Source: Ruegeria arenilitoris (lineage in GTDB: Bacteria > Pseudomonadota > Alphaproteobacteria > Rhodobacterales > Rhodobacteraceae). Taken from it: a DNA stretch of 64,000 bases. Position numbers and translations under genes: made by a program. The stretch is taken from positions 806,001 to 870,000 of the forward strand of contig NZ_WPZO01000001.1 of the NCBI RefSeq assembly GCF_013031355.1, written 5' to 3'. Shown in pieces: positions 35,907 to 43,610 of this stretch (within the stretch, counting starts at the first letter, position 1; the number at the start of each line of letters is the position of its first letter). The notes under the pieces are model-generated. The model made no database searches. It had not been told where the DNA came from and saw only the letters and a program-made list of their open reading frames with translations.

Positions 35907-36449
35907 TTACGTGGTAAGCGCTTTGCCCAGACGTGGCAGGCGGGCTTTTTTCATCAGCGCGCGAAGGGTCCATTGACCTCCGGACACGCGGTTGGCTTCG
36001 GCCAGGACCCGGTTGGCTGTTTCAGCCATACCATCGGGGTCATTTTGCCAGAAGCCGTGTAGCAGGCTGTCGGGATCGCGGCGTTCAAGCCCTTCTTCCG
36101 ACAGGATATTTCTTGGAAAGTCTTTGGCGTTGACAGTGACGATGACGTCCGCCGAGGCCACAACAGCCGTGGCGAGAACGTGAATATCTGCGCTATCGGG
36201 CAGCCAGAGACGCTGTTCTACGCCCGGTTGGGCCGCGCGTTCTGCGTCTGGCCAATGTGCTTGCGTCAGGGCGATTTCGGCGCGGGCCTGTGCCTCACCT
36301 TCCGGACCAAGTTTCCGGGCGGCGCGGGCCCATTCTTCAAGGATGCGGGCCGACCAGATGGGCTGGAAATGGCCGCGCTTGGCCGCGCCCAGCAGCATCT
36401 CTCGCATCACCGTGGGGTAAATGACGCAGGTATCCAGAACCGCTTTCAC
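35907..36449 (-). CDS. PIN-domain protein (RSP_2648-like)
   Basis: 180-residue PIN nuclease-fold protein. The acidic residues expected for metal binding are present: Asp in VLDTCVIYPTVMREML (residue 6), Glu in ILEEWARAARKLG (near 39), Asp in DSADIHVLATAVVASADVIV (near 88) and VNAKDFP (near 109). The family is conserved in Rhodobacteraceae beside the same methyltransferase. It starts with GTG at 36449, overlapping the methyltransferase TGA as GTGA, so the two are translationally coupled. No antitoxin gene is adjacent, which argues for an RNA-processing role rather than a toxin. Confidence 0.82.
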   Translation of the reverse strand: MKAVLDTCVIYPTVMREMLLGAAKRGHFQPIWSARILEEWARAARKLGPEGEAQARAEIALTQAHWPDAERAAQPGVEQRLWLPDSADIHVLATAVVASADVIVTVNAKDFPRNILSEEGLERRDPDSLLHGFWQNDPDGMAETANRVLAEANRVSGGQWTLRALMKKARLPRLGKALTT

Positions 36450-37648
36450 AGCCGATAGAACACGGCTTTGAGGTAGCCGCTTTCGGCCAGTTGCGGCAGT
36501 TGCGGGTGGTCGGGGCCAGCGAACCCGGTGTGGATCAGTTGCGCCTGCCGCCCTGCCCGGCCAATGCCGCGCGAGGATGCATCGCGGAAACGGCCGAGAT
36601 CAGCCGCGTGGGAACAGGAACACAGACCAAGATAACCGCCGGGTTTTACCAAAGGAGCCGCCAGTCGCGCCACGCGCTCATAAGCGCGAAGCCCCGCGTC
36701 CAGCGCCTGTTTCGAGGGCGCAAAAGCGGGTGGATCGCAGATGACCACATCGAATTGCGCGCCCTCGTCTCCCAGTTGGGTCAGCACGTCAAAGGCGTCG
36801 CCCTGTCGGGTTTGAAGGCGATCGGCGCAGCCCGAGGCCTGCGCGCCCTGTGCGGCCAGATCAAGTGCTGCGGCAGATCCATCAACGGACAGGGCCTGTG
36901 CCGCCCCACCGGCCAGCATTGCCAGACCAAACCCGCCCACATGGCTGAACACGTCCAGCACCTGCACGCCCGGCTCTACCAGCCGCGCGGCGAATGCATG
37001 GTTGGGGCGCTGGTCATAGAACAGGCCGGTTTTCTGACCGCCGGTCAGGTCGGCCATATAGGTGGCGCCGTTCATCGGAACTGGCAGCGGTGCATCGGGC
37101 GCGGTGCCGCGCAGGGTTTGGTTTTCGTCGTCCAACCCCTCCAACCCCCGTGTGCGGCCCGAGGCGTTTTTCAACACCGTCGTCACGCCGGTCACCCGGA
37201 CCAGAGCATCGGTCAGCGTGTCCAGATGCGCCTCGGCCCAAGCGGCGTTGGGTTGGATCACGCAGGCATCCCCAAACCGGTCAATGATCACACCGGGAAA
37301 GCCGTCCGCTTCGGCGTGGATCAGGCGGTAATATGGCGCGTCGAACAGGCGTTCGCGCATGTCCAGCGCGCGGCGCAGACGGGTTTCGAACCATTCGTCG
37401 TTCAGCTCGGCGTCCAGATCGCGATCCAGCACACGGCACATGATCTTGGACTCGGGGTTCACTGCGACCAGAGCGATGGGCGCGCGCTTTTCATCCTCGA
37501 GCACCGCCAAGGCACCCGCTGGAATTTTACGGGTCCGGCGGTCGGTGACAATGTCATTGGCATAGACCCACGGGAAGCCATGGCGCAGGCCGCGCGCATT
37601 GGCTTTGGGTTTCAGGCGGATACGGGGGCGGTCGGTGGCTTGGGTCAT
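36446..37648 (-). CDS. RlmI-like class I rRNA (cytosine) methyltransferase
   Basis: 400-residue SAM-dependent RNA methyltransferase. The N-terminal PUA domain (RIRLKPKANARGLRHGFPWV; AGALAVLEDEKRAPIALVAV) is followed by an RlmI/RlmK-type Rossmann domain. Motif I lies around VLDVFSHVGGFGLAMLAGGA (near residue 235), and motif IV is VVICDPPAFAPSK (near 308). E. coli RlmI makes m5C1962 in 23S rRNA; the exact target here is not decidable. It lies in one transcript with the PIN gene downstream (4-bp overlap), matching the RSP_2647/RSP_2648 pair of Rhodobacter. Confidence 0.88.
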   Translation of the reverse strand: MTQATDRPRIRLKPKANARGLRHGFPWVYANDIVTDRRTRKIPAGALAVLEDEKRAPIALVAVNPESKIMCRVLDRDLDAELNDEWFETRLRRALDMRERLFDAPYYRLIHAEADGFPGVIIDRFGDACVIQPNAAWAEAHLDTLTDALVRVTGVTTVLKNASGRTRGLEGLDDENQTLRGTAPDAPLPVPMNGATYMADLTGGQKTGLFYDQRPNHAFAARLVEPGVQVLDVFSHVGGFGLAMLAGGAAQALSVDGSAAALDLAAQGAQASGCADRLQTRQGDAFDVLTQLGDEGAQFDVVICDPPAFAPSKQALDAGLRAYERVARLAAPLVKPGGYLGLCSCSHAADLGRFRDASSRGIGRAGRQAQLIHTGFAGPDHPQLPQLAESGYLKAVFYRL

Positions 37649-37686
37649 GACGCCCTATTAGAGGCGAACGCGCCGGGGGGAAAGCC

Positions 37687-37959
37687 CTAGCGGGGTCGGG
37701 ATCGCCAGCCGCCGCGCCGTTTCGGTGCCTGCGCCGATTGCAACCCTTCGGCCAGAACCTGCGTCATCGGATGATCGGCTTCTTGCGCAGCATAGACGGA
37801 GTGCAACTCGGTCAGGGCCTGCTTTTGGTCGCGCTCTACCGGCAGGCTCAGCGCCCAGTCCAGAAAGATGCTGCGGCATTCGGGCAGCGTAATGCCTTCG
37901 ATGCGATAGGCCTCTCGGATCAGGCCTTTGTGATCATTCGGATCGTCACTGCGCGGCAT
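37687..37959 (-). CDS. Small conserved-type protein overlapping glnE
   Basis: 90 residues, no membrane segment: a helical, acidic core (GLIREAYRIEGITLPECRSI; FLDWALSLPVERDQKQALTE) and a basic C-terminus (APKRRGGWRSRPR). It starts with ATG at 37959 inside the last codons of glnE (14-bp overlap in another frame), so it is probably translated from the glnE message. I do not recognise its family, and no function is proposed. Confidence 0.6.
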   Translation of the reverse strand: MPRSDDPNDHKGLIREAYRIEGITLPECRSIFLDWALSLPVERDQKQALTELHSVYAAQEADHPMTQVLAEGLQSAQAPKRRGGWRSRPR

Positions 37960-40735
37960 TTTTCCCCTCCTTGATCACGCTGCCGATGATCCCGGCGGCG
38001 GTGGTATAACTCTCCTGCAAGGCGGCCTGAAGCTGTTCGACCTGTTCGAACCCGGTGGCGCGGCATAGGAAGGCCGCACCGGCATCACCGATCTTGTCGG
38101 CCTCGATCACCTTGCCCGACAGCAGCCGGGCCGCGCATTGCACCGACCAGCATAGATCGTAGCAGTCCTTGAGCGTCTGTGCCTGAGCGACGCCCAGCAA
38201 TCCGGCAACGACAGCACCATCCAGCCCGGACTTTACGTCTCGCTGCGCAACGCCCGACAACAGTGCTCCGGTTTCGGCTGCCAGCTCGATATCCATCATC
38301 CGGCCCGGGCCGTTCTTGGCATCCCAAATCCCGGCTGGAGCTTTGGCCGCCGCCAGACGGGCGCGCATCTCGGCCACTTCACGCAGGACCTTTTCACGAT
38401 CATCGGGCTGTTTCAGGAAATCGGCGCGGAAGCTCTCGATATCATGCGCCAACCCTGCGACTCCCGCCACCACGCGGGCGCGGGTCAGGGCCAGATGCTC
38501 CCACACCCAGGCTTCGTTCTGCTGATAGTTGGTGAAGCTGGCCCAACTGGTAGCCACCGGCCCCTGATTGCCCGAGGGGCGCAGGCGCATGTCGACCTCA
38601 TAGAGCCGCCCCTGAGACATTGGCGCCGACAGCGCGGTGATCAGCGCCTGCGTGAACCGGGCGTAATAGGTGCGCGTGGCCAGAGGGCGCGGACCGTCGG
38701 ACATGTCTTGATCCTGCGGGTCGTAGATCACGATCATGTCGAGATCGGACTGTGAGTTGATCCGCCCTGCCCCGATCGAGCCCATACCCAACACCGCTGC
38801 GCCACGTCCTGGCGCGGGGCCGTGTTTCTTGGCGAATTGCTCGACGACACAAGGCAAGATCGCGGCGATCACCGCGGTGGCCAGTTCGGAATATTGCTGC
38901 CCGGCCTGCGCCCCGTCGATCAACCCGCGCAGGTGGTGAACCCCGATGCGGAAATGCCATTCCTTGCACCAGCGACGGGCGTAATCCAGCTGCGTTTCAT
39001 AGTCCGCCTCCTGCTCCAGCGCTTGGGACAGCTCGGCCTGCAGCGCCGCCTGCCCCGGCCAGTCGTCAAAGAAACTGCCACCGATCACCGCATCGAACAC
39101 GGCTGCATTGCGTGACAGGTGTCCCGCCAGCGCGTGCGATGTGCCCACGATATCCACCAGCAGGTCGATCAGATGCGGGTTGGCCTCGAACAGGGAAAAC
39201 AGTTGCACCCCGGCAGGCAGGCCGGACAGGAAACCGTCCAGCGCCTGCAGCGCCTCATCCGGTTTTGCGGTTTTCGACAGGCGCGAGAGCAGCTCGGGCT
39301 TGAGCCGCTCGAATATCCGCGCGCCCCGTTGCGAGCGCAGAGCCGGATAGGTGGGCCAACGGGCCAGAACGTTTTGGTCGAACTCGGCCTCCTTGACCGG
39401 AGCCTGGGTCGAGGAGCCAGGGGCAAAGAACCCTTCGGTCAACTCATGCACCTCGGTCAAGCGGCAGGTCAGGTCGGCGGCCAACTCAGCGCTGTCGATG
39501 CCCATCAGACAGGCAACGCGATCGATCCCGTCCTGCGATTGGGGCACCTTGTGGGTCTGCGAGTCGTGGACCATTTGGATACGATGCTCGACCTCGCGGT
39601 GAGCGCGGTAATGGTCAGTCAGCTTGTCGGCGACCTCCTGCGGGACCCAGCCTTTTTGGGCCAGCGCGGCCAGACCGGGCACTGTACCCCGCACCCGCAG
39701 ATCGGGATCGCGGCCCCCGGCGATCAGTTGGCGGGTCTGAGTGAAGAATTCGATCTCACGGATGCCGCCCTGCCCCAGCTTCATGTCATGACCTGGAATG
39801 GCCAGCGTACCGCCGGTGCCCTTGTTCTCGCGAATCCGCAGGCGCATGTCGTGAGCGTCCTGAATGGCGGCAAAATCCAGATGCCGACGCCAGACAAAGG
39901 GGCGCAGCGTATCCAGAAAGCGTTGCCCCGCGGCCAGATCGCCAGCGCAAGGGCGTGCCTTGATATAGGCGGCGCGTTCCCAGGTGCGACCGAGGCTTTC
40001 ATAATACCGCTCGGCCGCCTCAGCCGCCATGCAGACCGGAGTCACGGCTGGATCGGGGCGCAGGCGCAGGTCGGTACGGAACACATAGCCATCAGCGGTT
40101 TTGTCGCTGAGCGTGGCGCAGAAGTTGCGCGTCGCCCGCACCATGCCGTGCCGTGCGTCGTAGAAATCATCCGGGTCAAAGCGGGTTTCATCGAACAGCA
40201 CGATCAGGTCGATATCCGAGCTGTAGTTCAGCTCATGCGCGCCCATCTTGCCCATCGCCAGAATGATCATCCCGGCGGCGGTTTCGACGTCATCCGGCCC
40301 CATACCCGGCAGTTTGCCGCGCCGGATCAGCGCCGCGATCTCGGCTTTTGCCGCCACATCCGCCGCCAGCGCGCCGAAATCGGTCAGCGCCGCAGTCACC
40401 TTCTCCAACGGCCACGCCCCGGCCAGATCGGCCAGTGCAGTCAACAGCGCCATCTGCCGTTTTGCCTGCCGCAGGCCCGGCTTCAACTGATCCGGTGGCA
40501 GAGCTTTGGCCGCAGCCATGACATCGGCCAGCGCCTGATCCGGCTGCTGCAAGGCCTGCGGCAACCACTCACGTTCACGCTCGATCAGACCTTTCAGATA
40601 GGGGCTGGACCCGGCCGCGCCTGCGATCAACTCGCCCTGTTCGGGCGTGATGTCAGAAACCGCATTCAGCGCCTCCTCGCCCAAAGCGGCATCAAAGGCG
40701 CGCGGGACGCGTTGGATCGTCAGCGGACCGGTCAT
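37946..40735 (-). CDS. glnE: Bifunctional glutamine synthetase adenylyltransferase/deadenylase
   Basis: 929 residues, near the usual 950. Two nucleotidyltransferase domains are visible: the deadenylase with MGKMGAHELNYSSDIDLIVLFDE (near residue 175, split for length) and the adenylylase with GMGSIGAGRINSQSDLDMIV (near 660). Each holds the GS-x-D-x-D metal motif, and a central helical region binds PII. GlnE modifies glutamine synthetase in response to nitrogen status. The start ATG at 40735 overlaps the stop of the upstream NTF2-like gene by 4 bp (ATGA), suggesting coupling. Confidence 0.96.
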   Translation of the reverse strand: MTGPLTIQRVPRAFDAALGEEALNAVSDITPEQGELIAGAAGSSPYLKGLIEREREWLPQALQQPDQALADVMAAAKALPPDQLKPGLRQAKRQMALLTALADLAGAWPLEKVTAALTDFGALAADVAAKAEIAALIRRGKLPGMGPDDVETAAGMIILAMGKMGAHELNYSSDIDLIVLFDETRFDPDDFYDARHGMVRATRNFCATLSDKTADGYVFRTDLRLRPDPAVTPVCMAAEAAERYYESLGRTWERAAYIKARPCAGDLAAGQRFLDTLRPFVWRRHLDFAAIQDAHDMRLRIRENKGTGGTLAIPGHDMKLGQGGIREIEFFTQTRQLIAGGRDPDLRVRGTVPGLAALAQKGWVPQEVADKLTDHYRAHREVEHRIQMVHDSQTHKVPQSQDGIDRVACLMGIDSAELAADLTCRLTEVHELTEGFFAPGSSTQAPVKEAEFDQNVLARWPTYPALRSQRGARIFERLKPELLSRLSKTAKPDEALQALDGFLSGLPAGVQLFSLFEANPHLIDLLVDIVGTSHALAGHLSRNAAVFDAVIGGSFFDDWPGQAALQAELSQALEQEADYETQLDYARRWCKEWHFRIGVHHLRGLIDGAQAGQQYSELATAVIAAILPCVVEQFAKKHGPAPGRGAAVLGMGSIGAGRINSQSDLDMIVIYDPQDQDMSDGPRPLATRTYYARFTQALITALSAPMSQGRLYEVDMRLRPSGNQGPVATSWASFTNYQQNEAWVWEHLALTRARVVAGVAGLAHDIESFRADFLKQPDDREKVLREVAEMRARLAAAKAPAGIWDAKNGPGRMMDIELAAETGALLSGVAQRDVKSGLDGAVVAGLLGVAQAQTLKDCYDLCWSVQCAARLLSGKVIEADKIGDAGAAFLCRATGFEQVEQLQAALQESYTTAAGIIGSVIKEGKNAAQ

Positions 40736-41121
40736 TGCGCCTCCAACGGGGTATCCTGACTGAAACTGTTAACCCAGACGTCCATACGGCGCTCCCAGAG
40801 GGACGAGATCAACATCGCCTCCCACGCCTCTAATCCGGGGCGCTGATAATCCGCACGATAGGTCAGCAACACGATGTCCGGGGTCAGCACCCGCAGTTTC
40901 GTCTCGCTCAACTCATACCGGGCCATAGTCGGGGCATCGGCAAACTGGCCGACATGATCGTCGCGATTGGCAAATCCGGTGGAGTACACCCCCAGAAAAT
41001 CCGCGCTTAGCAGCGCCCGATCGGCCGAGGCATTGCCGTCGACCAGCGCAGCCCAGACCTGCTTTTCCAAAGTGAGAATTTCGTCCAGCGCCGGAGGGGT
41101 CGTGTAGTCAGTATTTTGCAT
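40732..41121 (-). CDS. NTF2-like (DUF4440/SnoaL-type) protein
   Basis: 129-residue small alpha+beta protein of the NTF2-like superfamily. The start helix is DEILTLEKQVWAALVDGNAS, then ADFLGVYSTGFANRDDHVGQ, and strand segments LRVLTPDIVLLTYRADYQRP and MLISSLWERRMDVWVNSFSQ. Such folds occur in enzymes and binding proteins; no active residues are recognised. ATG at 41121 preferred over a TTG at 41181. It overlaps glnE by 4 bp. Upstream lie the twin operators 41181-41257. Confidence 0.7.
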   Translation of the reverse strand: MQNTDYTTPPALDEILTLEKQVWAALVDGNASADRALLSADFLGVYSTGFANRDDHVGQFADAPTMARYELSETKLRVLTPDIVLLTYRADYQRPGLEAWEAMLISSLWERRMDVWVNSFSQDTPLEAQ

Positions 41122-41180
41122 GTGCGAAACCTGCGCCTGTTCCGGGGTGAGGTCAACCAGAGAACGTGCCAGCACAGGCA

Positions 41181-41199
41181 ATGTAAATCTTTTTCACAT
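41181..41199. promoter_or_regulatory. Operator-like palindrome, copy 1
   Basis: ATGTAAATCTTTTTCACAT. The site is itself an imperfect palindrome (ATGTRAA-N5-TTYACAT). Its reverse complement recurs at 41239-41257 with one mismatch. It lies 60 bp upstream of the NTF2-like gene, where that gene's promoter should be. Confidence 0.6.
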
Positions 41200-41238
41200 C
41201 GACCCCTTGCAACAGGCCGCACGCTCCCCATCTTAACA

Positions 41239-41257
41239 ATGTGAAAACGATTTACAT
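41239..41257. promoter_or_regulatory. Operator-like palindrome, copy 2
   Basis: ATGTGAAAACGATTTACAT, the reverse complement of copy 1 in 18 of 19 positions, 39 bp away. It lies 18 bp before the DUF2852 start codon, overlapping the expected -10/start region. A possible -35 TTGCAA (41208-41213) lies between the two copies. Confidence 0.6.
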
Positions 41258-41275
41258 CAACCCCGGAGACCACAA

Positions 41276-41698
41276 ATGACTGCACTTTCCAACCACGCCG
41301 TCCCTGAAAACCCGGGATGGTTCTACCGTGCCGAAGCCTGGATGGATGACAAGGGCAAAGGGGCCTGGATCGCCGCCATGGTCCTTGGGTTCATCTTTTT
41401 CTGGCCCGTCGGCCTCGCCCTTTTGGCCTACATGATCTGGAGCAAACGCATGTTCAGCAAATCCTGCAGCCGCCGCAAATCCTGGCACAGCCACATGAGC
41501 GCCATGAAGCCCTCGGGCAACAGCGCGTTTGACGCCTACAAGGCCGACACCCTGGCCCGGCTGGAGCGCGAGCAGCAGGACTTTGAGGCATTCCTGCGCC
41601 GTCTGCGCGAAGCCAAGGACAAGGCCGAGTTTGATCAGTTCATGGATGATCGTGCCCGCGAAAACGGCGATGAGGCCGAAAACGGCGAGCGCGCCTGA
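41276..41698 (+). CDS. DUF2852 membrane-associated protein
   Basis: 140 residues matching DUF2852: one membrane helix (AAMVLGFIFFWPVGLALLAYM, residues ~37-57), a Cys/Ser/Arg-rich patch (SKSCSRRKSWHSHM), then a long charged coiled coil (SAFDAYKADTLARLEREQQD; FLRRLREAKDKAEFDQFMDD). The function of the family is unknown. ATG at 41276 follows GGAG at 8 bases. The two palindromes just upstream suggest tight transcriptional control. The RDD gene follows after 66 bp. Confidence 0.82.
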   Translation: MTALSNHAVPENPGWFYRAEAWMDDKGKGAWIAAMVLGFIFFWPVGLALLAYMIWSKRMFSKSCSRRKSWHSHMSAMKPSGNSAFDAYKADTLARLEREQQDFEAFLRRLREAKDKAEFDQFMDDRARENGDEAENGERA

Positions 41699-41764
41699 TC
41701 CAACCTTGCCCTGTCTCGCCTTTCGGGACAGGGTAACCCCAACCAACGACGCGGATTACACTGA

Positions 41765-42196
41765 ATGACCCACCTGCCCGATCCAGACAGCCAACCCGAA
41801 TTCTATCAATCGGTGGCAACCAAACGCTTTGTTGCGTGGCTCTTTGATATCGCCTTGATTTCGCTGCTTTGCATCGTGCCGGTTTTCCTGACCTTCGGCG
41901 CGGGCCTGTTCTTTTTACCGCTGATCTACGGCGTCATCAGTTTCGTCTACCGCGTCGTCACAATTGCCAACGGATCGGCGACGCTGGGTATGCGCTTCAT
42001 GGGCATCGAACTGCGCGACGCCTTTGGTGCCCGTATGGACATGGGCAAGGCCGTGGCGCACACCGCCGGATACTTCGTCAGCATGGCGTTTTTCGTGGTC
42101 CAGATCGTCTCGGTCATCATGATGCTGACCAGCGCACGCTGTCAGGGCCTGACCGACGCGTTCCTTGGAACGGTGATGATCAACCAGCGGGCATAA
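41765..42196 (+). CDS. RDD-family membrane protein
   Basis: 143 residues. The family name-giving segment is VATKRFVAWLFDIALISLLC (Arg near residue 20, Asp near 27). Hydrophobic helices follow (FLTFGAGLFFLPLIYGVISF; AGYFVSMAFFVVQIVSVIMM), with the conserved SATLGMRFMGIELRD in between. RDD proteins are small membrane proteins of mostly unknown role; some act as transporters. It ends 75 bp before bpt. Confidence 0.85.
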   Translation: MTHLPDPDSQPEFYQSVATKRFVAWLFDIALISLLCIVPVFLTFGAGLFFLPLIYGVISFVYRVVTIANGSATLGMRFMGIELRDAFGARMDMGKAVAHTAGYFVSMAFFVVQIVSVIMMLTSARCQGLTDAFLGTVMINQRA

Positions 42197-42271
42197 GAAT
42201 CAACCGACTGAATCACTTGGCGGCTCAGGGAACCGTTGTTATCATCCTGTCTCAGGAGACACGGGACCTTC

Positions 42272-43096
42272 ATGCGACACACGCTGCCAATTGCGCCGCA
42301 ATTCTATGTGACGGCACCCCAGCCCTGCCCTTATCTTGAGGGCAGGATGGAGCGTAAGCTGTTCACTGCCCTGCAGGGCGAAGGCGCTGATCAGCTGAAC
42401 AATTCACTATCACAACAAGGGTTTCGTCGGTCGCAGAACGTGCTCTACCGCCCCTCCTGCACCGATTGTGCCGCCTGTCTGTCAGCCCGGATCGACGTCT
42501 CGGCCTTTCGTCCCAGCAAAAGCCAGAAACGCGCCGCCAAACGTAACTCTCACCTGCGGCGCCGGGCAAATTCGCCCTGGGCAACGGATGAGCAATACGA
42601 GTTGTTCCGCCGTTATTTGGATACCCGCCACGCCGATGGCGGCATGGCCGACATGGACGTGTTCGAATTCGCCGCGATGATCGAGGAAACCCCGATCCGC
42701 AGCCGCGTTGTGGAATATGCCGACCCCGAGACCGGCGCGCTGATTGCCGTCAGCCTGACCGACGTTCTCGATGACGGGCTGAGCATGGTCTATTCCTTCT
42801 ATGACCCGGAACAGCCGCAAAGCTCGTTGGGTACCTATATGATCCTCGACCATATTGATATCGCGCGCGAGGCTGGACTGCCCTATGTCTATCTCGGCTA
42901 CTGGGTGCCCGGCAGCCCCAAGATGGGCTACAAAGCACGGTTCTCGGGGCTCGAAGCCTATATGCAGGGTGATTGGAGGCGCGTCGACAATCCGACCGCT
43001 CTGGCACAGGCCAGCCACCACCCGCTGTCCACAGCCCCGATCGCGGAACAGGTCGCGGGCATCCAACTGCCCGACCGCCACCCGACAAAAGGCTGA
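42272..43096 (+). CDS. bpt: Aspartate/glutamate leucyltransferase (Bpt, ATE family)
   Basis: 274 residues. Transfers leucine from Leu-tRNA to N-terminal Asp/Glu of proteins, marking them for the ClpS/ClpAP N-degron route. Seen: [20 protein letters not shown] near residue 11 (N-terminal Cys region), [18 protein letters not shown] near 60, and [20 protein letters not shown] with [20 protein letters not shown] in the catalytic half, all family signatures. The start ATG 42272 matches the family. VOC gene 6 bp downstream. Confidence 0.92.
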   Translation: MRHTLPIAPQFYVTAPQPCPYLEGRMERKLFTALQGEGADQLNNSLSQQGFRRSQNVLYRPSCTDCAACLSARIDVSAFRPSKSQKRAAKRNSHLRRRANSPWATDEQYELFRRYLDTRHADGGMADMDVFEFAAMIEETPIRSRVVEYADPETGALIAVSLTDVLDDGLSMVYSFYDPEQPQSSLGTYMILDHIDIAREAGLPYVYLGYWVPGSPKMGYKARFSGLEAYMQGDWRRVDNPTALAQASHHPLSTAPIAEQVAGIQLPDRHPTKG

Positions 43097-43102
43097 TCCT
43101 TC

Positions 43103-43492
43103 ATGCGTCAAAACCTCCACGCCGTCACACTCGTGGTGCCGGACTACGATGCCGCGATCGCGTTTTACACCCGAACACTGAACTTCACCCTGGCCCAAGA
43201 CATCGATCTGGGCGGCGGCAAGCGCTGGGTGCTAGTAACCCCTCCCGGAGCGACAGGCGGGTCCTTGTTGCTGGCTAAGGCTGACGGCCCGAACCAGATC
43301 GCAGCCGTCGGCAACCAGACCGGAGGCCGCGTGGATTTCTTCCTGCAAACGGATGACTTCGCCCGCGACCATGCCGCGATGTGCGCCAACGGCGTCCATT
43401 TCGAAGAAGGCCCAAGACGCGAACCCTACGGTACAGTCGCCGTCTGGCGCGATCCCTTCGGCAATCGCTGGGACCTGATCCAGTTCACCTGA
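43103..43492 (+). CDS. VOC-superfamily (glyoxalase-like) protein
   Basis: 129 residues: two beta-alpha-beta-beta-beta modules (LHAVTLVVPDYDAAIAFYTR; VDFFLQTDDFARDHAAMCAN), then GTVAVWRDPFGNRWDLIQF. The C-terminal Glu of true glyoxalases is replaced here by Asp/Gln context, so the substrate is unknown. It follows bpt by 6 bp and is probably co-transcribed. The last bases and the stop codon lie in a 14-bp tandem duplication (43474-43509). Confidence 0.82.
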   Translation: MRQNLHAVTLVVPDYDAAIAFYTRTLNFTLAQDIDLGGGKRWVLVTPPGATGGSLLLAKADGPNQIAAVGNQTGGRVDFFLQTDDFARDHAAMCANGVHFEEGPRREPYGTVAVWRDPFGNRWDLIQFT

Positions 43493-43509
43493 TCCAGTTC
43501 ACCTGATCC
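43474..43509. repeat. 14-bp tandem duplication across a stop codon
   Basis: CCTGATCCAGTTCA occurs at 43474-43487 and again at 43488-43501, followed by a partial third copy CCTGATCC (43502-43509). The VOC stop TGA is in copy 2. The unit is not a multiple of three, so copy-number change would shift the frame at the stop. Confidence 0.85.
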
Positions 43510-43563
43510 GCCCTTCATCTGGCCCAAAATGTCTCGGGGGCGAATTGACCTCAGGCCAAAAAG

Positions 43564-43589
43564 CAAAGGGGGCCATACGGCCCCCTTTT
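43564..43589. terminator. Bidirectional terminator between VOC gene and TRAP operon
   Basis: Stem GGGGGCC / GGCCCCC (43568-43574 with 43579-43585), loop ATAC. TTTT follows on the plus strand and CTTTGCTTTTT on the minus strand. It lies between convergent operons and probably ends both. Confidence 0.8.
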
Positions 43590-43610
43590 CCATTTGGTCA
43601 CTGCAACAGA

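Noticed and set aside
35907..36449. PIN gene as the toxin of a toxin-antitoxin pair
   Set aside because: No small antitoxin gene lies upstream or downstream; it is coupled to a methyltransferase instead.
39119..40759. A 546-codon open frame on the plus strand
   Set aside because: It is antisense to glnE over its whole length, has no recognisable domain, and its amino acid composition is that of a high-GC shadow frame. The glnE frame has full family motifs.
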